Origin: Phytobacter diazotrophicus
GTDB taxonomy: Bacteria; Pseudomonadota; Gammaproteobacteria; Enterobacterales; Enterobacteriaceae
DNA length: 64,000 bases
Assembly: GCA_004346725.1 (NCBI GenBank)
Contig: SMDE01000019.1
Span: forward strand, 29,213 to 93,212
Reading direction: 5' to 3'
A program made the position numbers and the translations under genes. Below the pieces are notes generated by a model. That model made no database searches. It was not told the origin of the DNA and was given only the letters and a program-made list of their open reading frames with translations. This document shows, in pieces, positions 1 to 8,102 of the stretch (positions within the stretch are counted from its first letter, which is position 1; the number at the start of each line of letters is the position of its first letter).

Positions 1-934
1 AAAGTTCAAGAATCTCACTTTCTTTGATTACAACTGAAAAAACCTCATTTAAAAGTGTTTCAATATAACTTTCCATAGTTTTCCCAAACTTATCTTTATA
101 AGCTGAGGCAAGTTCTTTCTTTAGCAAGGAAGGAACAAGTGCAGAAAGTGAGGCTCTAAGTATATGCTTACTTAGAACCACCAATCCATTATTAGTTTGG
201 ATGAATGGCTTAGTTAACATAGGCGTGTCGAGGAAATACTCAATATCCTTTTGCTGCGGATCTCTAAATTGGCTCATGAAGCCCCTAAAATCACCGCCCT
301 TGACTGAAACCAAATTAAGATAATTCTTTAATGTTTTAGCGCTAAAGTAAGGAACAAGATGAATTAAGAATACATTCAATGGAATTAGAGTCGATTCTTT
401 ATCATCCTCAACACATGACAACAATGCAAAGTAGGCACTTATTTTGTAATATTCATCAAGTGTAATTCCATATAACTCTCTAAAATTCCTATCAAAATAC
501 CCACCACCAAAATTAGAATACCAATAATATTGCCGTGCAAGAGTATTTAACTCTATTTTCATAGGAACTTGATATAATTTTTGGTTAACAACCATCCTGC
601 GTACACTCAACAATATTTTATTATTATCATAAATTCCTTCAACTTCACTCTGCAGGCTATAAATTCTATTAACTATATCTATAAAATCCTTCTGCTTCAT
701 TTCAAAAGCTTTTGGTTTTGTGGATTCCGAAAATTTCCATTTCAGAGCCAAAAAACAACACCATGGGAAATTTGACATGATACCATCACCAGGATTTCTA
801 ATTACCTGAAAGTGATGATACATATTGTTAAAAAATGACTCATCGGTAAAAGACATCAACTTTTTTTTAATCGCCGTAACTTTGCCGCTATAGTTTTTCC
901 TAGTTTTAATTTGTAGAGGGAAGTAGATTTTCAT
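1..934 (-). CDS. Unrecognised AT-rich cargo protein, 3' part cut by the window edge
   Basis: The minus strand is open from an ATG at 934 to the edge of the window, at least 311 codons with no stop, so this is the N-terminal part of a larger protein. I do not recognise the family. The product is rich in aromatic residues and lysine, with no signal peptide or obvious membrane segment. Near the visible end, the helix FGKTMESYIETLL resembles the helix that precedes the core of some restriction-type nucleases, but no catalytic motif is visible, so this is only a hint. Codons favour A and T at third positions, unlike the alpha gene nearby. The distal end of P4-like satellites is a known place for anti-phage cargo, which makes defence a reasonable but unproven guess. 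Confidence 0.7.
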   Translation of the reverse strand, partial: MKIYFPLQIKTRKNYSGKVTAIKKKLMSFTDESFFNNMYHHFQVIRNPGDGIMSNFPWCCFLALKWKFSESTKPKAFEMKQKDFIDIVNRIYSLQSEVEGIYDNNKILLSVRRMVVNQKLYQVPMKIELNTLARQYYWYSNFGGGYFDRNFRELYGITLDEYYKISAYFALLSCVEDDKESTLIPLNVFLIHLVPYFSAKTLKNYLNLVSVKGGDFRGFMSQFRDPQQKDIEYFLDTPMLTKPFIQTNNGLVVLSKHILRASLSALVPSLLKKELASAYKDKFGKTMESYIETLLNEVFSVVIKESEILEL

Positions 935-1645
935 AGTCACCGCCAATTTCCAGTCATTAATGTATTATCACATTTTTATATGAATATATTTATCCAATAT
1001 ACAACATCGGCACAATTAACTCTTGCGCTGATGAGAGCGCTTCTGATCAATGCTAATATCTTTATACTGCTAATTGACAAAAAGATAAAGACCATAGTAA
1101 GCGCCCGGACATTTTACCGAAGCTCTCACCTAAAGAGCGTTTATTCTCATGACTAAACGCGTTATAAAGCATTTTGAGCATTTAAGGAGTCGAGCCGTCA
1201 TCTTCTCACCCAATACAAAAATTCGCCCGTCATACTTGACTGGAGCGACCACACGCAGTCTAAATAAACATATCACAGACAAAAACGGCACTACACCGCA
1301 CCCGCCTGCCACTTTCATATCTGTAAAATTTTTCAGTTTTGTTTTTCTACAAACGGGTAAGCCAGCCCGCGCCAGTACTGGCTCTCTGACATAAATCTCA
1401 GACTGAAAAAATTGAAACGGATTTCAGTTTTTTTCAGTTGTAGCAATTCAGTGCTTACGCCAGTTTTTCCAGATAATTGTTTCAGAAGGGATTTTTTATT
1501 TTATGCCACGATTCAGGAAGAGGCAGCACTTAACGCGAAAATAATAAACACAGTAAATTTAATGAGTTACCACAAAAAGAGACTGAAAAAGTTTCTGACC
1601 AAATAATCAGTGCCGGGCACACTTCCGGGTCCCGGCCAGTCAACA
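935..1645. other. Satellite intergenic region, no convincing gene
   Basis: About 710 bases separate the partial cargo gene from the Ogr/Delta gene. The left part is AT-rich and probably holds the promoter of the cargo gene. A plus-strand frame at 1149-1394 encodes 81 residues, but it has no clear ribosome binding site and no family I recognise. At about 1401-1436 an inverted ACTGAAA/TTTCAGT pair is followed by a T run and could act as a weak plus-strand terminator. At 1612-1636 GCCGGG and CCCGGC can pair just downstream of the Ogr/Delta gene. I looked for a P2/P4-like cos sequence and did not recognise one. Confidence 0.5.
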
Positions 1646-1918
1646 TTAAGCCTGCTTTTTTGCCTGTAGCAGAAATGCCAGGGCTTTCGCGCGATCCTCT
1701 TCTGGCATGGCATCAATCAGTTCTTTTACCCTTCCCTGTCCCTTGAGGGCGCTGGGGCTGATGGTATGTGAAAAGGACACGTTCATCACAAAGGTGTGAC
1801 CACATTCGACATTTGTACAGCTACAGTAAACATCTGCCAGTTGTGGATGCTTACGGTTCGTCTTACGGATTGTTGCACTGGCAAGACATTCAGGGCAGGT
1901 CATTTTCATGATGCGCAT
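1646..1918 (-). CDS. Ogr/Delta-family zinc finger transcription activator
   Basis: This 90-residue protein has the Ogr/Delta layout: CPEC near residue 8, then a CSCTNVECGHTF segment that gives the second cysteine pair of a zinc finger. In P2 and P4 such proteins (Ogr, Delta) turn on late promoters through the RNA polymerase alpha subunit. The start at 1918 is supported by an AAGGAAA ribosome binding site seven bases upstream. The C-terminal tail ends in an alanine/lysine-rich helix (LLQAKKQA) longer than in 72-residue Ogr. It lies downstream of alpha on the same strand, separated from it by the iteron region. A role in hijacking helper late promoters is inferred from the family. Confidence 0.85.
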   Translation of the reverse strand: MRIMKMTCPECLASATIRKTNRKHPQLADVYCSCTNVECGHTFVMNVSFSHTISPSALKGQGRVKELIDAMPEEDRAKALAFLLQAKKQA

Positions 1919-1985
1919 GCTGTTTCCTTCATTTATTGCCTGCCAGGAATAAAGCTGGCAGAAGTGATTACTGTCTGATTAAACG

Positions 1986-2174
1986 TGTAACAGTGGTAAC
2001 ACTGGCAACATGATTGTTTTAAAAGAGAAAAAAACGTTACCAGTGCTTTTTTATTAGTGGTAACACGAGGTAACACCTCTCAGATTGTTACCAGTGTTAC
2101 CAGTCACTCTTTTTAACTGGTAACACCTGAACGCCCTGCCGTGTCTGGTTGTTACCTCTGTTACCAGTGTTACC
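1986..2174. repeat. GGTAACA iteron array, candidate satellite replication origin
   Basis: The 7-mer GGTAACA or its complement TGTTACC occurs nine times here without mismatch. Forward copies start at 1995, 2059, 2069 and 2119; reverse copies start at 2086, 2095, 2150, 2159 and 2168. One-base variants are at 1986, 2004 and 2035. Copies lie in both orientations, mostly as 9- to 10-base-spaced pairs, with AT-rich DNA between them. The array sits directly downstream of the alpha primase/helicase gene. P4 alpha binds short repeats of the form GGTGAACA at ori1 and crr, so this is most simply the matching alpha-binding ori or crr. That function is inferred. Confidence 0.75.
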
Positions 2175-2199
2175 TCATAAAAATAAGACTCGCGCGGGA

Positions 2200-4887
2200 T
2201 TAGTCTTCTTCCGGTTCGCCAAGCACATTCGTGCTGAACTGATACACCCGCTTGAGGCCTATTTCTGGCAGGCGCATGTTTATCTGGGTACGCCCGTCCT
2301 TACCTGCTTCAAGCCACCCCGCATTAACACAAAGTCGCGCAACCTTACGGGCATCAAATCCTTTACAGATTTCCTTCCATCCCGATGGCAGAACATAAAA
2401 AGTGGTTACCGTTTCGGTATTCGTGTTTCCTTTGTCCACCTTGCGGAACCCCATCATGGCAACCGGGCGGTTTTTGTCGTCATGCCAGTCAGCAAAACGG
2501 CTGTACTGGTTGCGCGTGAAGAAATCACGTACCTGCTCCAGTGCTGCCCTGTCTTCCTGGTTTGCCGAGTGCCCGCGATCTGCCATCCATGCCGCCAGAC
2601 AACGTTCAGCCGCTGCAAAGGATTCTCCTTCCGGCCAGCCCGTGATGCCTGCCCGTGTCGCCAGTTCTCCGGCCATAGCGACAAGAGCAAAGCGGGTTAC
2701 AGCGCGGCCAACCTGATTCCCGGCATCTTCCGGGGTTAATTTTCGCGTGTACTCTTTCAGTAACGCCTTTGCCTGGCTGGTGACCTCCGGCAATGCGTCG
2801 GTGATATAACGCAGCCAGTCACGGAAAGGCGCGCCATGAAACTGCGCCACCCCCTGCTCAAGATGCTCAGACAGTGCTTTTCCGCCTGTAAAGCCGTGCA
2901 AATCCTCAAATACACCATATTTACCGGAATCACTGGGGATCTGAATCATCCTCACCTCAACTCCGGCATAAGTTCGTTCTCCGGCGCTCGCCGCATGTTC
3001 CACCAGTGACAGTTCACCCGTGGAAAGGAAAAGCAGATTCCAGCGGTTTGTTTCACGGACAGAACCATCCGTTCGTGCTCTGGCTTTCCCCTGCCCGTTT
3101 GCCAGCATGTAGGCGATATTCCCGGCTTCCCGCCCGTCAACTTCACGGATCTCATCCAGCATCAGCGTGGCATCATTCCGGCGACTTGCCGTACCTTCGA
3201 GCGCGTTACCCGTTGCGCGCCATGTATGCCAGAAGTCAGTTCCGCCACAGACGGATGCCGCCACTTTCATGGTCGTGGTTTTCCCGTCAGTGGATTCCCC
3301 TTTCAGGTGGTATCCACCGCCCCCCATCCCCACCAGTTGCAGCAAAGGGGCGGCAAAAGACAGGCTTACGCTGAATGCCAGGCGGGCATTCCCCACACAA
3401 TAACGCCCGATATGTTGCCGCCAGTCGTCTGACGTCCCGTTCACGCGGAAATCCCGCCCCTGTACGCTCGATGTCTGGAGAATCACAGAACGCGCATCCC
3501 GTCCGATAACTTCATCCTGGAGAACATACACCCCGCCATGCCACCCGGTTTTATTCACACAGGTGACTTTGTTTTCCGGTTTGCACAGGGAGATGTACTC
3601 CATCAGGTGCGCCCGCGCAGCCCCATTAACGTTGATATACGAAAGGCCGTTAACCAGAAGTACGCGACGCAGCTCTTCACCGCTACCGCCCAGCATTTCC
3701 ATCGGCATCGCCCATTTGCGGCTGTTCCCGTTCGTGTCATCCCACTCAAGAAGTCGCCCGTAATTACTGCCATCAGCATCGCTGGTAATGGCAGTCACCC
3801 GGATAGGGCTGCAAATTTTTATGTTGCGGATTTCGGTATCACCGTCTGATTTATTAACGAGTTTGTCGTACCACAGATACTCCTTTGTCAGACGGAAACC
3901 TTCCGGCAGACGGGTCAGCCCTTTGCCGTGGAGGGTCATTTCTTCCCTGAATGCCTCGCGGGCGCGTTCCAGCCCGGCCTCCTGGCGGAAATCATCCCAG
4001 TCCGCTTTATGCCGGGTTGGCGGCAGTGTCACCCATCCGCTCACAGCCTTTGCGGCCTTCTCTGCCCAGATGCGCCCGGTATTCTCCTTACCGTCGAGTA
4101 AATCGTTATCAGCAGCCATAACGATCCGCGTATCAGGCCATTTCTGCCGGATCCTCTCTGCCACCCTGACCAGATTGGTGGCCGCCACAGCGGCAACCAC
4201 CCAGCCGGAGGACAGCAGCGATGCTGTCAGTGCCGTGGCAAAACCTTCGGTGATAATGACCTGCTCAGGAGGATTTGCGGGTATGTCAGTCAGTGCAATA
4301 AATGCCCCGGTAAGCTGGCTCCCCGGCAGCAGGTTTTTCTCCCCCTCAGGACTGATGAGCTGGCCACCTGTGATTACCCCGTCAATATCAGTCAGGCCAA
4401 GTAGAAGAGAGCCTGCCGGGAATACGGTTCCGGCTACCGTCACGGGATGCCCCAGCAGGGCAGTCACATGGCCAAACAGTCCGCGCGCGGTAAGATAAGG
4501 GGTCTCCCCTTGGACAGCGGTTTTCTCTAACTGGTGAAAACGTGCTTTGCCGTTCGCTTTCCGTAACGCTTCATTTCTGGCTGGCACAGCAGGTTTGTTG
4601 CCAGCTTCCGGCATGGACAATGTTCCGGCGACCATGCCAGAGACTTCCAGTACACTCTTGCCTGTAACAAGACGAATAAGATCCAGTCCGTCACCATTAC
4701 CGCACTGGTTACAGAACCAGGTTCCCCGTCCTTCCTTATCATCCAGACGAAAACGGTCAGTTCCGCCGCATTTCGGGCAGGCTCCGTGTCGGTGCCCTGC
4801 CGGAACGGTAATACCGAGCGCTGAAAGGATATGCGGCCAGCGGCCACGGGCAGCAGTGGAAACCTCAGTAACAGTTTGCTGTCTCAC
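2200..4887 (-). CDS. P4 alpha-like primase/helicase
   Basis: This 895-residue protein matches the P4 alpha design. The N-terminus has a CHC2-like zinc ribbon with CPKCGGTDRF and CNQCGNGDGLDL (residues about 37-67). A Toprim-type primase segment with ITEGFATA and VMAADND follows near residues 210-260. The C-terminal half is a DUF927-type SF3-like helicase with a GESTDGKTTT P-loop near residue 530 and LMLDEI as Walker B. In P4, alpha provides primase, helicase and origin recognition in one protein. Translation seems to start at GTG 4887, inside the stop of the upstream gene, and no later Met would keep the zinc ribbon. The length is more than 100 residues above P4 alpha (777). Confidence 0.92.
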   Translation of the reverse strand: MRQQTVTEVSTAARGRWPHILSALGITVPAGHRHGACPKCGGTDRFRLDDKEGRGTWFCNQCGNGDGLDLIRLVTGKSVLEVSGMVAGTLSMPEAGNKPAVPARNEALRKANGKARFHQLEKTAVQGETPYLTARGLFGHVTALLGHPVTVAGTVFPAGSLLLGLTDIDGVITGGQLISPEGEKNLLPGSQLTGAFIALTDIPANPPEQVIITEGFATALTASLLSSGWVVAAVAATNLVRVAERIRQKWPDTRIVMAADNDLLDGKENTGRIWAEKAAKAVSGWVTLPPTRHKADWDDFRQEAGLERAREAFREEMTLHGKGLTRLPEGFRLTKEYLWYDKLVNKSDGDTEIRNIKICSPIRVTAITSDADGSNYGRLLEWDDTNGNSRKWAMPMEMLGGSGEELRRVLLVNGLSYINVNGAARAHLMEYISLCKPENKVTCVNKTGWHGGVYVLQDEVIGRDARSVILQTSSVQGRDFRVNGTSDDWRQHIGRYCVGNARLAFSVSLSFAAPLLQLVGMGGGGYHLKGESTDGKTTTMKVAASVCGGTDFWHTWRATGNALEGTASRRNDATLMLDEIREVDGREAGNIAYMLANGQGKARARTDGSVRETNRWNLLFLSTGELSLVEHAASAGERTYAGVEVRMIQIPSDSGKYGVFEDLHGFTGGKALSEHLEQGVAQFHGAPFRDWLRYITDALPEVTSQAKALLKEYTRKLTPEDAGNQVGRAVTRFALVAMAGELATRAGITGWPEGESFAAAERCLAAWMADRGHSANQEDRAALEQVRDFFTRNQYSRFADWHDDKNRPVAMMGFRKVDKGNTNTETVTTFYVLPSGWKEICKGFDARKVARLCVNAGWLEAGKDGRTQINMRLPEIGLKRVYQFSTNVLGEPEED

Positions 4888-5291
4888 TGGCGTTTCTCCC
4901 CTTCTTCACAACGCACAAATTCATAGCCAGCAGGCAGTTCACCATCCGGGGCACCAAAAATAATGTCGCGGTACACTTCCCGCATTTCGGTGACACCTTC
5001 CACGGACAGGCGTAATGCTTCACCCATAAAGCCAGGCACCAGCATTCTTTCAAGCATTTCAGCCGCAAGTCTGCTGCCATCTTCTGCCCCGAATTCGTCC
5101 ATCCAGGGGGCTTCAATGTGAAACAGAATATTCAGGGCAACTTTTTCAGCCGTCAGAATCACCGTTTCCCCGTCTTCAACATAGACAGGCCTGCCATTCA
5201 CACGGGTCATGAGGGAAATAAATGCATCAGCCACATAACGGCGTAATAGCGCGGTGCGAAATGCCGGAGACATGATTGTTTCACTGGTCAT
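4884..5291 (-). CDS. Satellite leader-operon protein, 135 aa, function unknown
   Basis: I recognise this only by position: P4-like elements have one or two small genes directly upstream of alpha (orf151 and orf106 in P4). The protein is acidic and mostly helical, with no signal peptide, membrane segment or cysteine motif. It overlaps the upstream gene by 11 bases and the alpha start by 4 bases, so the genes are probably translationally coupled in one operon. It may belong to the DUF5375-like proteins seen in these satellites, but I cannot confirm that. No function is proposed. Confidence 0.7.
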   Translation of the reverse strand: MTSETIMSPAFRTALLRRYVADAFISLMTRVNGRPVYVEDGETVILTAEKVALNILFHIEAPWMDEFGAEDGSRLAAEMLERMLVPGFMGEALRLSVEGVTEMREVYRDIIFGAPDGELPAGYEFVRCEEGEKRQ

Positions 5292-5520
5292 GACAGCCTC
5301 CCTGTAGGGTGCTGGTTTCTTTCACAACGCCATCGAGCAGTTCAGCAAAACAGGCAAACATAGCGGCCACGCCCTCAGAGGACACCGTATTTACGCCGGA
5401 ACTGTCTTTGCCTGATAACGCATCAGCCAGAAACTCACTGGCCAGCGCAACTCTCAGCAGACGGTTTTCCCCTTCGTCGGACAGGGTGCAAGGCAAACAT
5501 TGCTGATTAAGGTATTTCAT
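5281..5520 (-). CDS. Small satellite protein, 79 aa, function unknown
   Basis: The frame extends further upstream, but the ATG at 5520 overlaps the stop of ash as ATGA, which is the usual arrangement of coupled phage genes, so I take this start. The product is 79 residues, begins MKYLNQQCLPCTL and is mostly helical with an acidic middle. It contains one CxxC (CLPC) near the N-terminus but no second pair, so a zinc finger is unlikely. It lies between Ash/Icd and the 135-residue gene in the operon leading to alpha. I do not recognise it beyond its place in P4-like satellites. Confidence 0.65.
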   Translation of the reverse strand: MKYLNQQCLPCTLSDEGENRLLRVALASEFLADALSGKDSSGVNTVSSEGVAAMFACFAELLDGVVKETSTLQGGCHDQ

Positions 5521-5708
5521 GCGTTCACCTCCAGTGGCAGACGTCCGGCAAAACACAGGATGAAGTCAGCGACAAGACGCAGCCGCGCATCATGTTCATT
5601 GCATGCAGTGATGCGAACAGGAAAAGGACGCGAGGTGGAGTCAGCACGGCGAACAGCAAGAAAAAGAAAGGTAAATTCTGGTTGAAAAAAAACAGGGATC
5701 GTAGCCAT
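5517..5708 (-). CDS. Icd-like protein, nested in-frame start inside ash
   Basis: An ATG at 5708 is preceded by a near-perfect AAGGAGG ribosome binding site, giving a 63-residue product that begins MATIPVFFQPEF. This matches small Icd-like proteins of P1/P4-type elements, annotated as host cell division inhibitors, with the pattern FLAVRRAD followed by a DARLRLVADF helix. It is in frame with ash, so one gene can yield a long Ash-Icd product and a short Icd product. Whether both are made needs evidence of internal initiation. The strong internal site is the reason for listing it separately. Confidence 0.55.
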   Translation of the reverse strand: MATIPVFFQPEFTFLFLAVRRADSTSRPFPVRITACNEHDARLRLVADFILCFAGRLPLEVNA

Positions 5709-6059
5709 AGCGGCAACCTCCTTCAGATAGCGGTTAACGCCACCACCGGAGTTTCCACGCTCACTGGTGGTAGCCCAGACGGGGGTGGAAATACCGGCTC
5801 TGAAGGATACCGGCCTGACCGAAGTCAGCCCCGCCTGAGCCACCATTACGAGATAGCTACAACGGCCAAGAAACCGCTGCGCAAGTAGCAGGTGTGCAAA
5901 GACAAAGACACAAAAAAAGACGCATGGCGCGTCTGGTGTCGCCTTCAGATTACACGGGTTTCCACGCCCGGTTGCCGATTTTGCGGCAACGTCGAAACTA
6001 TAGCCTGCCGGATTAAGGCTGCGCAAGAAATTTATATCCGAATTTACTGTATTGTTCAT
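5517..6059 (-). CDS. ash: Ash family satellite protein with in-frame Icd-like C-terminus
   Basis: The segments LKATPDAPCVFFCVFVFAH and ISTPVWATTSERG are typical of the phage Ash family found in P4-like satellites. The start at ATG 6059 has an AGGA eight bases upstream; GTG 6104 is less likely. The protein is 180 residues and its last 63 match Icd-like host cell division inhibitors, so the full-length product joins both parts. Within the gene, GTTGCCG (5971-5977) and CGGCAAC (5984-5990) form a perfect hairpin in a stretch where P4 makes its immunity RNA, though I cannot show that it is processed. It is the first gene of the leader operon running to alpha. Confidence 0.75.
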   Translation of the reverse strand: MNNTVNSDINFLRSLNPAGYSFDVAAKSATGRGNPCNLKATPDAPCVFFCVFVFAHLLLAQRFLGRCSYLVMVAQAGLTSVRPVSFRAGISTPVWATTSERGNSGGGVNRYLKEVAAMATIPVFFQPEFTFLFLAVRRADSTSRPFPVRITACNEHDARLRLVADFILCFAGRLPLEVNA

Positions 6060-6139
6060 TTTTGAAAATCCTGGCATCCTGAATATTCTTACAGGGTCTG
6101 CCACTCTGTAGGTTTCATTTTCTACCTGTGTAAGTTCTC

Positions 6140-6169
6140 AAAGCCCGCTTAATAATCAGCGGGCTTTTT
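6140..6169 (+). terminator. Hairpin terminator between capsid and ash genes
   Basis: AAAGCCCGC (6140-6148) pairs perfectly with GCGGGCTTT (6159-6167) and is followed on the plus strand by more T. On the minus strand the stem is the same but only three U follow it, so it would be a weaker stop for the capsid transcript and may partly insulate the alpha operon. Confidence 0.65.
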
Positions 6170-6182
6170 ATTTGCAGGAATA

Positions 6183-7187
6183 TTACTCAACGAGAGAAAT
6201 AGCGCTCTCATCAACAGCGGCATAGAGTTCCGGATTGCCCAGGGCATAACCTTCATTGCGAAGATATGAATGCCCATACTCACATTTCTCTTCATCAAAC
6301 TCAGCGCGAAGTAACCGCGTGTTCACCTGAGTATAAATATGCAGATTGCTGAGTGTGGTCACAGCAAGGCGCTTACCGGGCATAAAGGGCGGAATAAAGG
6401 CAAAGCGTCCTGCAATGGAACTGGTGGCCATCTGCGCAGCACTCACATTTGCGGGACGATCCGCCGCATTGAACAAGCGCAGGCGTTGTTGTGCAGCCAG
6501 TTCAGCACCAACCAGCACGACAAGACGGGGGTCTTCCCTGTACGGTTCGGCAATCACATTAGTAATAAGATGGTTTGCCAGCAAATCGATATTTTTCCAG
6601 TTACCACTTTCACCCAGCGATACTGGTTCGCTAATGATTTGTTTACCCTCAGCGTATTCTTTTACCAGTGCATGCCAGCCAATATTGATATCTTCCCCTT
6701 TTTTATTTTTCTCGGGATCGGTAGTATCGGCAATAGCTACCCCATTGAAGCCTGTACGCAACATATCAAGCGAGTATGCCTGGCTAAAAAATTCGTCCAT
6801 CACATCATCAAAGTTACCTGCGTTGCCCAGATTATAAATATCTGACATTTCCGCGTAAGTGATCGTCGCACTGGTATCTGTTTCAGAAAGCCAGAATTCT
6901 GTGCCATTAATCGCCACTCTTTTACGAAAACGACCATTAGCCACACGTCCGGTATGTAATTCGCTGGCACCTATATTTATAGCATTGCCAGAGATTTCGC
7001 TTACATCACGTAACGTAATCTGGCCCATCATCCAGCCAGACTCCAGTATTGAAGATCGCAGAATATTTTCTTTTTTGGGAGTCAGAAAGAAACGACGCCC
7101 TTCCTGATAAGAACTACTGGCAGCAGCTGTTAATTTCTCATGATACAGACGTGCAGCGTCCGGCTTTTCATTTTTAAAAGCAAACAT
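6183..7187 (-). CDS. P2 gpN-type major capsid protein
   Basis: This 334-residue protein resembles P2 gpN: the segments SLDMLRTGFNGVAIADT, INIGWHALVKEYA and YREDPRLVVLVGAELAAQQ line up with the matching parts of gpN (TGFNGV.., VGWL.., EDPDLVVIVG..), and the order and spacing are conserved. P2 gpN is 357 residues and its N-terminus is removed by the gpO scaffold protease; the N-terminal region here is quite different. Classical P4 has no capsid gene and takes gpN from its helper. No scaffold, portal or terminase gene is visible nearby. It may build or alter satellite particles, or interfere with helper capsids; both are inference. Confidence 0.85.
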   Translation of the reverse strand: MFAFKNEKPDAARLYHEKLTAAASSSYQEGRRFFLTPKKENILRSSILESGWMMGQITLRDVSEISGNAINIGASELHTGRVANGRFRKRVAINGTEFWLSETDTSATITYAEMSDIYNLGNAGNFDDVMDEFFSQAYSLDMLRTGFNGVAIADTTDPEKNKKGEDINIGWHALVKEYAEGKQIISEPVSLGESGNWKNIDLLANHLITNVIAEPYREDPRLVVLVGAELAAQQRLRLFNAADRPANVSAAQMATSSIAGRFAFIPPFMPGKRLAVTTLSNLHIYTQVNTRLLRAEFDEEKCEYGHSYLRNEGYALGNPELYAAVDESAISLVE

Positions 7188-7203
7188 ATCAACACCTTTT
7201 TAA

Positions 7204-8073
7204 TTAAATTGAGAAGATTCTTTTTTTATAATTGTCACGTTTATTTCTTTCACTGACATGCAATACATATTCATCTGCACTCACCAGTGCACGCAACAAG
7301 GAATTATCCGCATGATAATAATGTTGATATGCCTGAGATTTTAAAAGGCCACCATTATCCAGTTCATAACGATCTGTAGGAGGGATACATTTTTTAATAA
7401 TCTCTCTAATGGCTGTTGTTAGTTCATCAAGAGCCTCAAGAGTAAAGCTTACAGCGTTTGCAACACCACTTTTCTGTAAAGCTCTTATTAATTCTGCTGA
7501 AACACGGGTTGCTTTATGAAACGAATGGAGCAATGGTAAATCCACCCCCTTACCGATACAGACAGCCTCAGCAACCAGTAAACCTGCAATTGACCTGAAC
7601 TGAGTGACACGCTCGCTTTGTTCAGAAAAACGACTCTTCGCCATTTGATATTGGTGTTCTGCATCAGCAAGTTCTGTACGCCCCGCGTTACGTGATTTCA
7701 CTTCTGAAATACTTCGACTTGCTCCAGTAGCTCGGTGAATGGCAGCGTTTGCTTCATCAACGGCGCGATTACGAACGCCTAATTCTTTCTCTTCAACTTT
7801 GCATAACTTAGAGCAACGAGAAAGTAATAAGTTAATTTCTTCTGCCGTTGCTGCGGTATCCGGAATTCTTAGCCCTGTAATAGAAGTGAGTTTTTCACCT
7901 TCGGCTCGAAGTTTATTGAGCGTAAAAATCTCAACAATACGGGATACACAAGCCGCATCAGAATGTGACTCGATAAAAGTTATAACTTCATAGTTCATAA
8001 TACAGGTTGAATAGCTATCTTTTGAAAAACCAAAAGAGCTACCATTGCTTTTGCATGCATATAAATCCATCAT
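7204..8073 (-). CDS. Coiled-coil protein paired with the satellite capsid gene, function unknown
   Basis: The protein has 289 residues with a long charged helical region at about residues 95-165 (EEKELGVRNRAVDEANAAI and onward), likely a coiled coil, flanked by mixed alpha/beta parts. There is no signal peptide. It lies 16 bases upstream of the capsid gene on the same strand, so the two are probably co-transcribed. Its place in a P4-type element suggests the slot of Sid or Psu, which remodel or decorate the capsid, and the coiled-coil pattern is loosely Psu-like. I cannot demonstrate homology. Function remains unknown. Confidence 0.7.
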   Translation of the reverse strand: MMDLYACKSNGSSFGFSKDSYSTCIMNYEVITFIESHSDAACVSRIVEIFTLNKLRAEGEKLTSITGLRIPDTAATAEEINLLLSRCSKLCKVEEKELGVRNRAVDEANAAIHRATGASRSISEVKSRNAGRTELADAEHQYQMAKSRFSEQSERVTQFRSIAGLLVAEAVCIGKGVDLPLLHSFHKATRVSAELIRALQKSGVANAVSFTLEALDELTTAIREIIKKCIPPTDRYELDNGGLLKSQAYQHYYHADNSLLRALVSADEYVLHVSERNKRDNYKKRIFSI

Positions 8074-8102
8074 TTAATTCCTTGAGGTGAAATTCAATTA
8101 AG

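Noticed and set aside
1149..1394. Plus-strand 81-codon frame in the satellite
   Set aside because: No ribosome binding site, no recognised family and no neighbouring plus-strand genes; kept only as a note in the intergenic entry.
935..1645. P2/P4-type cos site
   Set aside because: I looked for the GC-rich cohesive-end core and did not see a convincing match, so none is annotated.
1986..2174. Repeated GGTAACA blocks as a possible CRISPR array
   Set aside because: Repeats are only 7-8 bases, lie in both orientations and are irregularly spaced, so they are iterons, not CRISPR repeats and spacers.
2149..4963. Several long plus-strand frames opposite the alpha gene (for example 3788-4498)
   Set aside because: They are antisense to a well supported primase/helicase gene and have composition typical of GC-rich shadow frames.
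5592..5888. Plus-strand frame of 98 codons opposite ash/Icd
   Set aside because: Antisense to a recognised phage gene and without any domain-like content.
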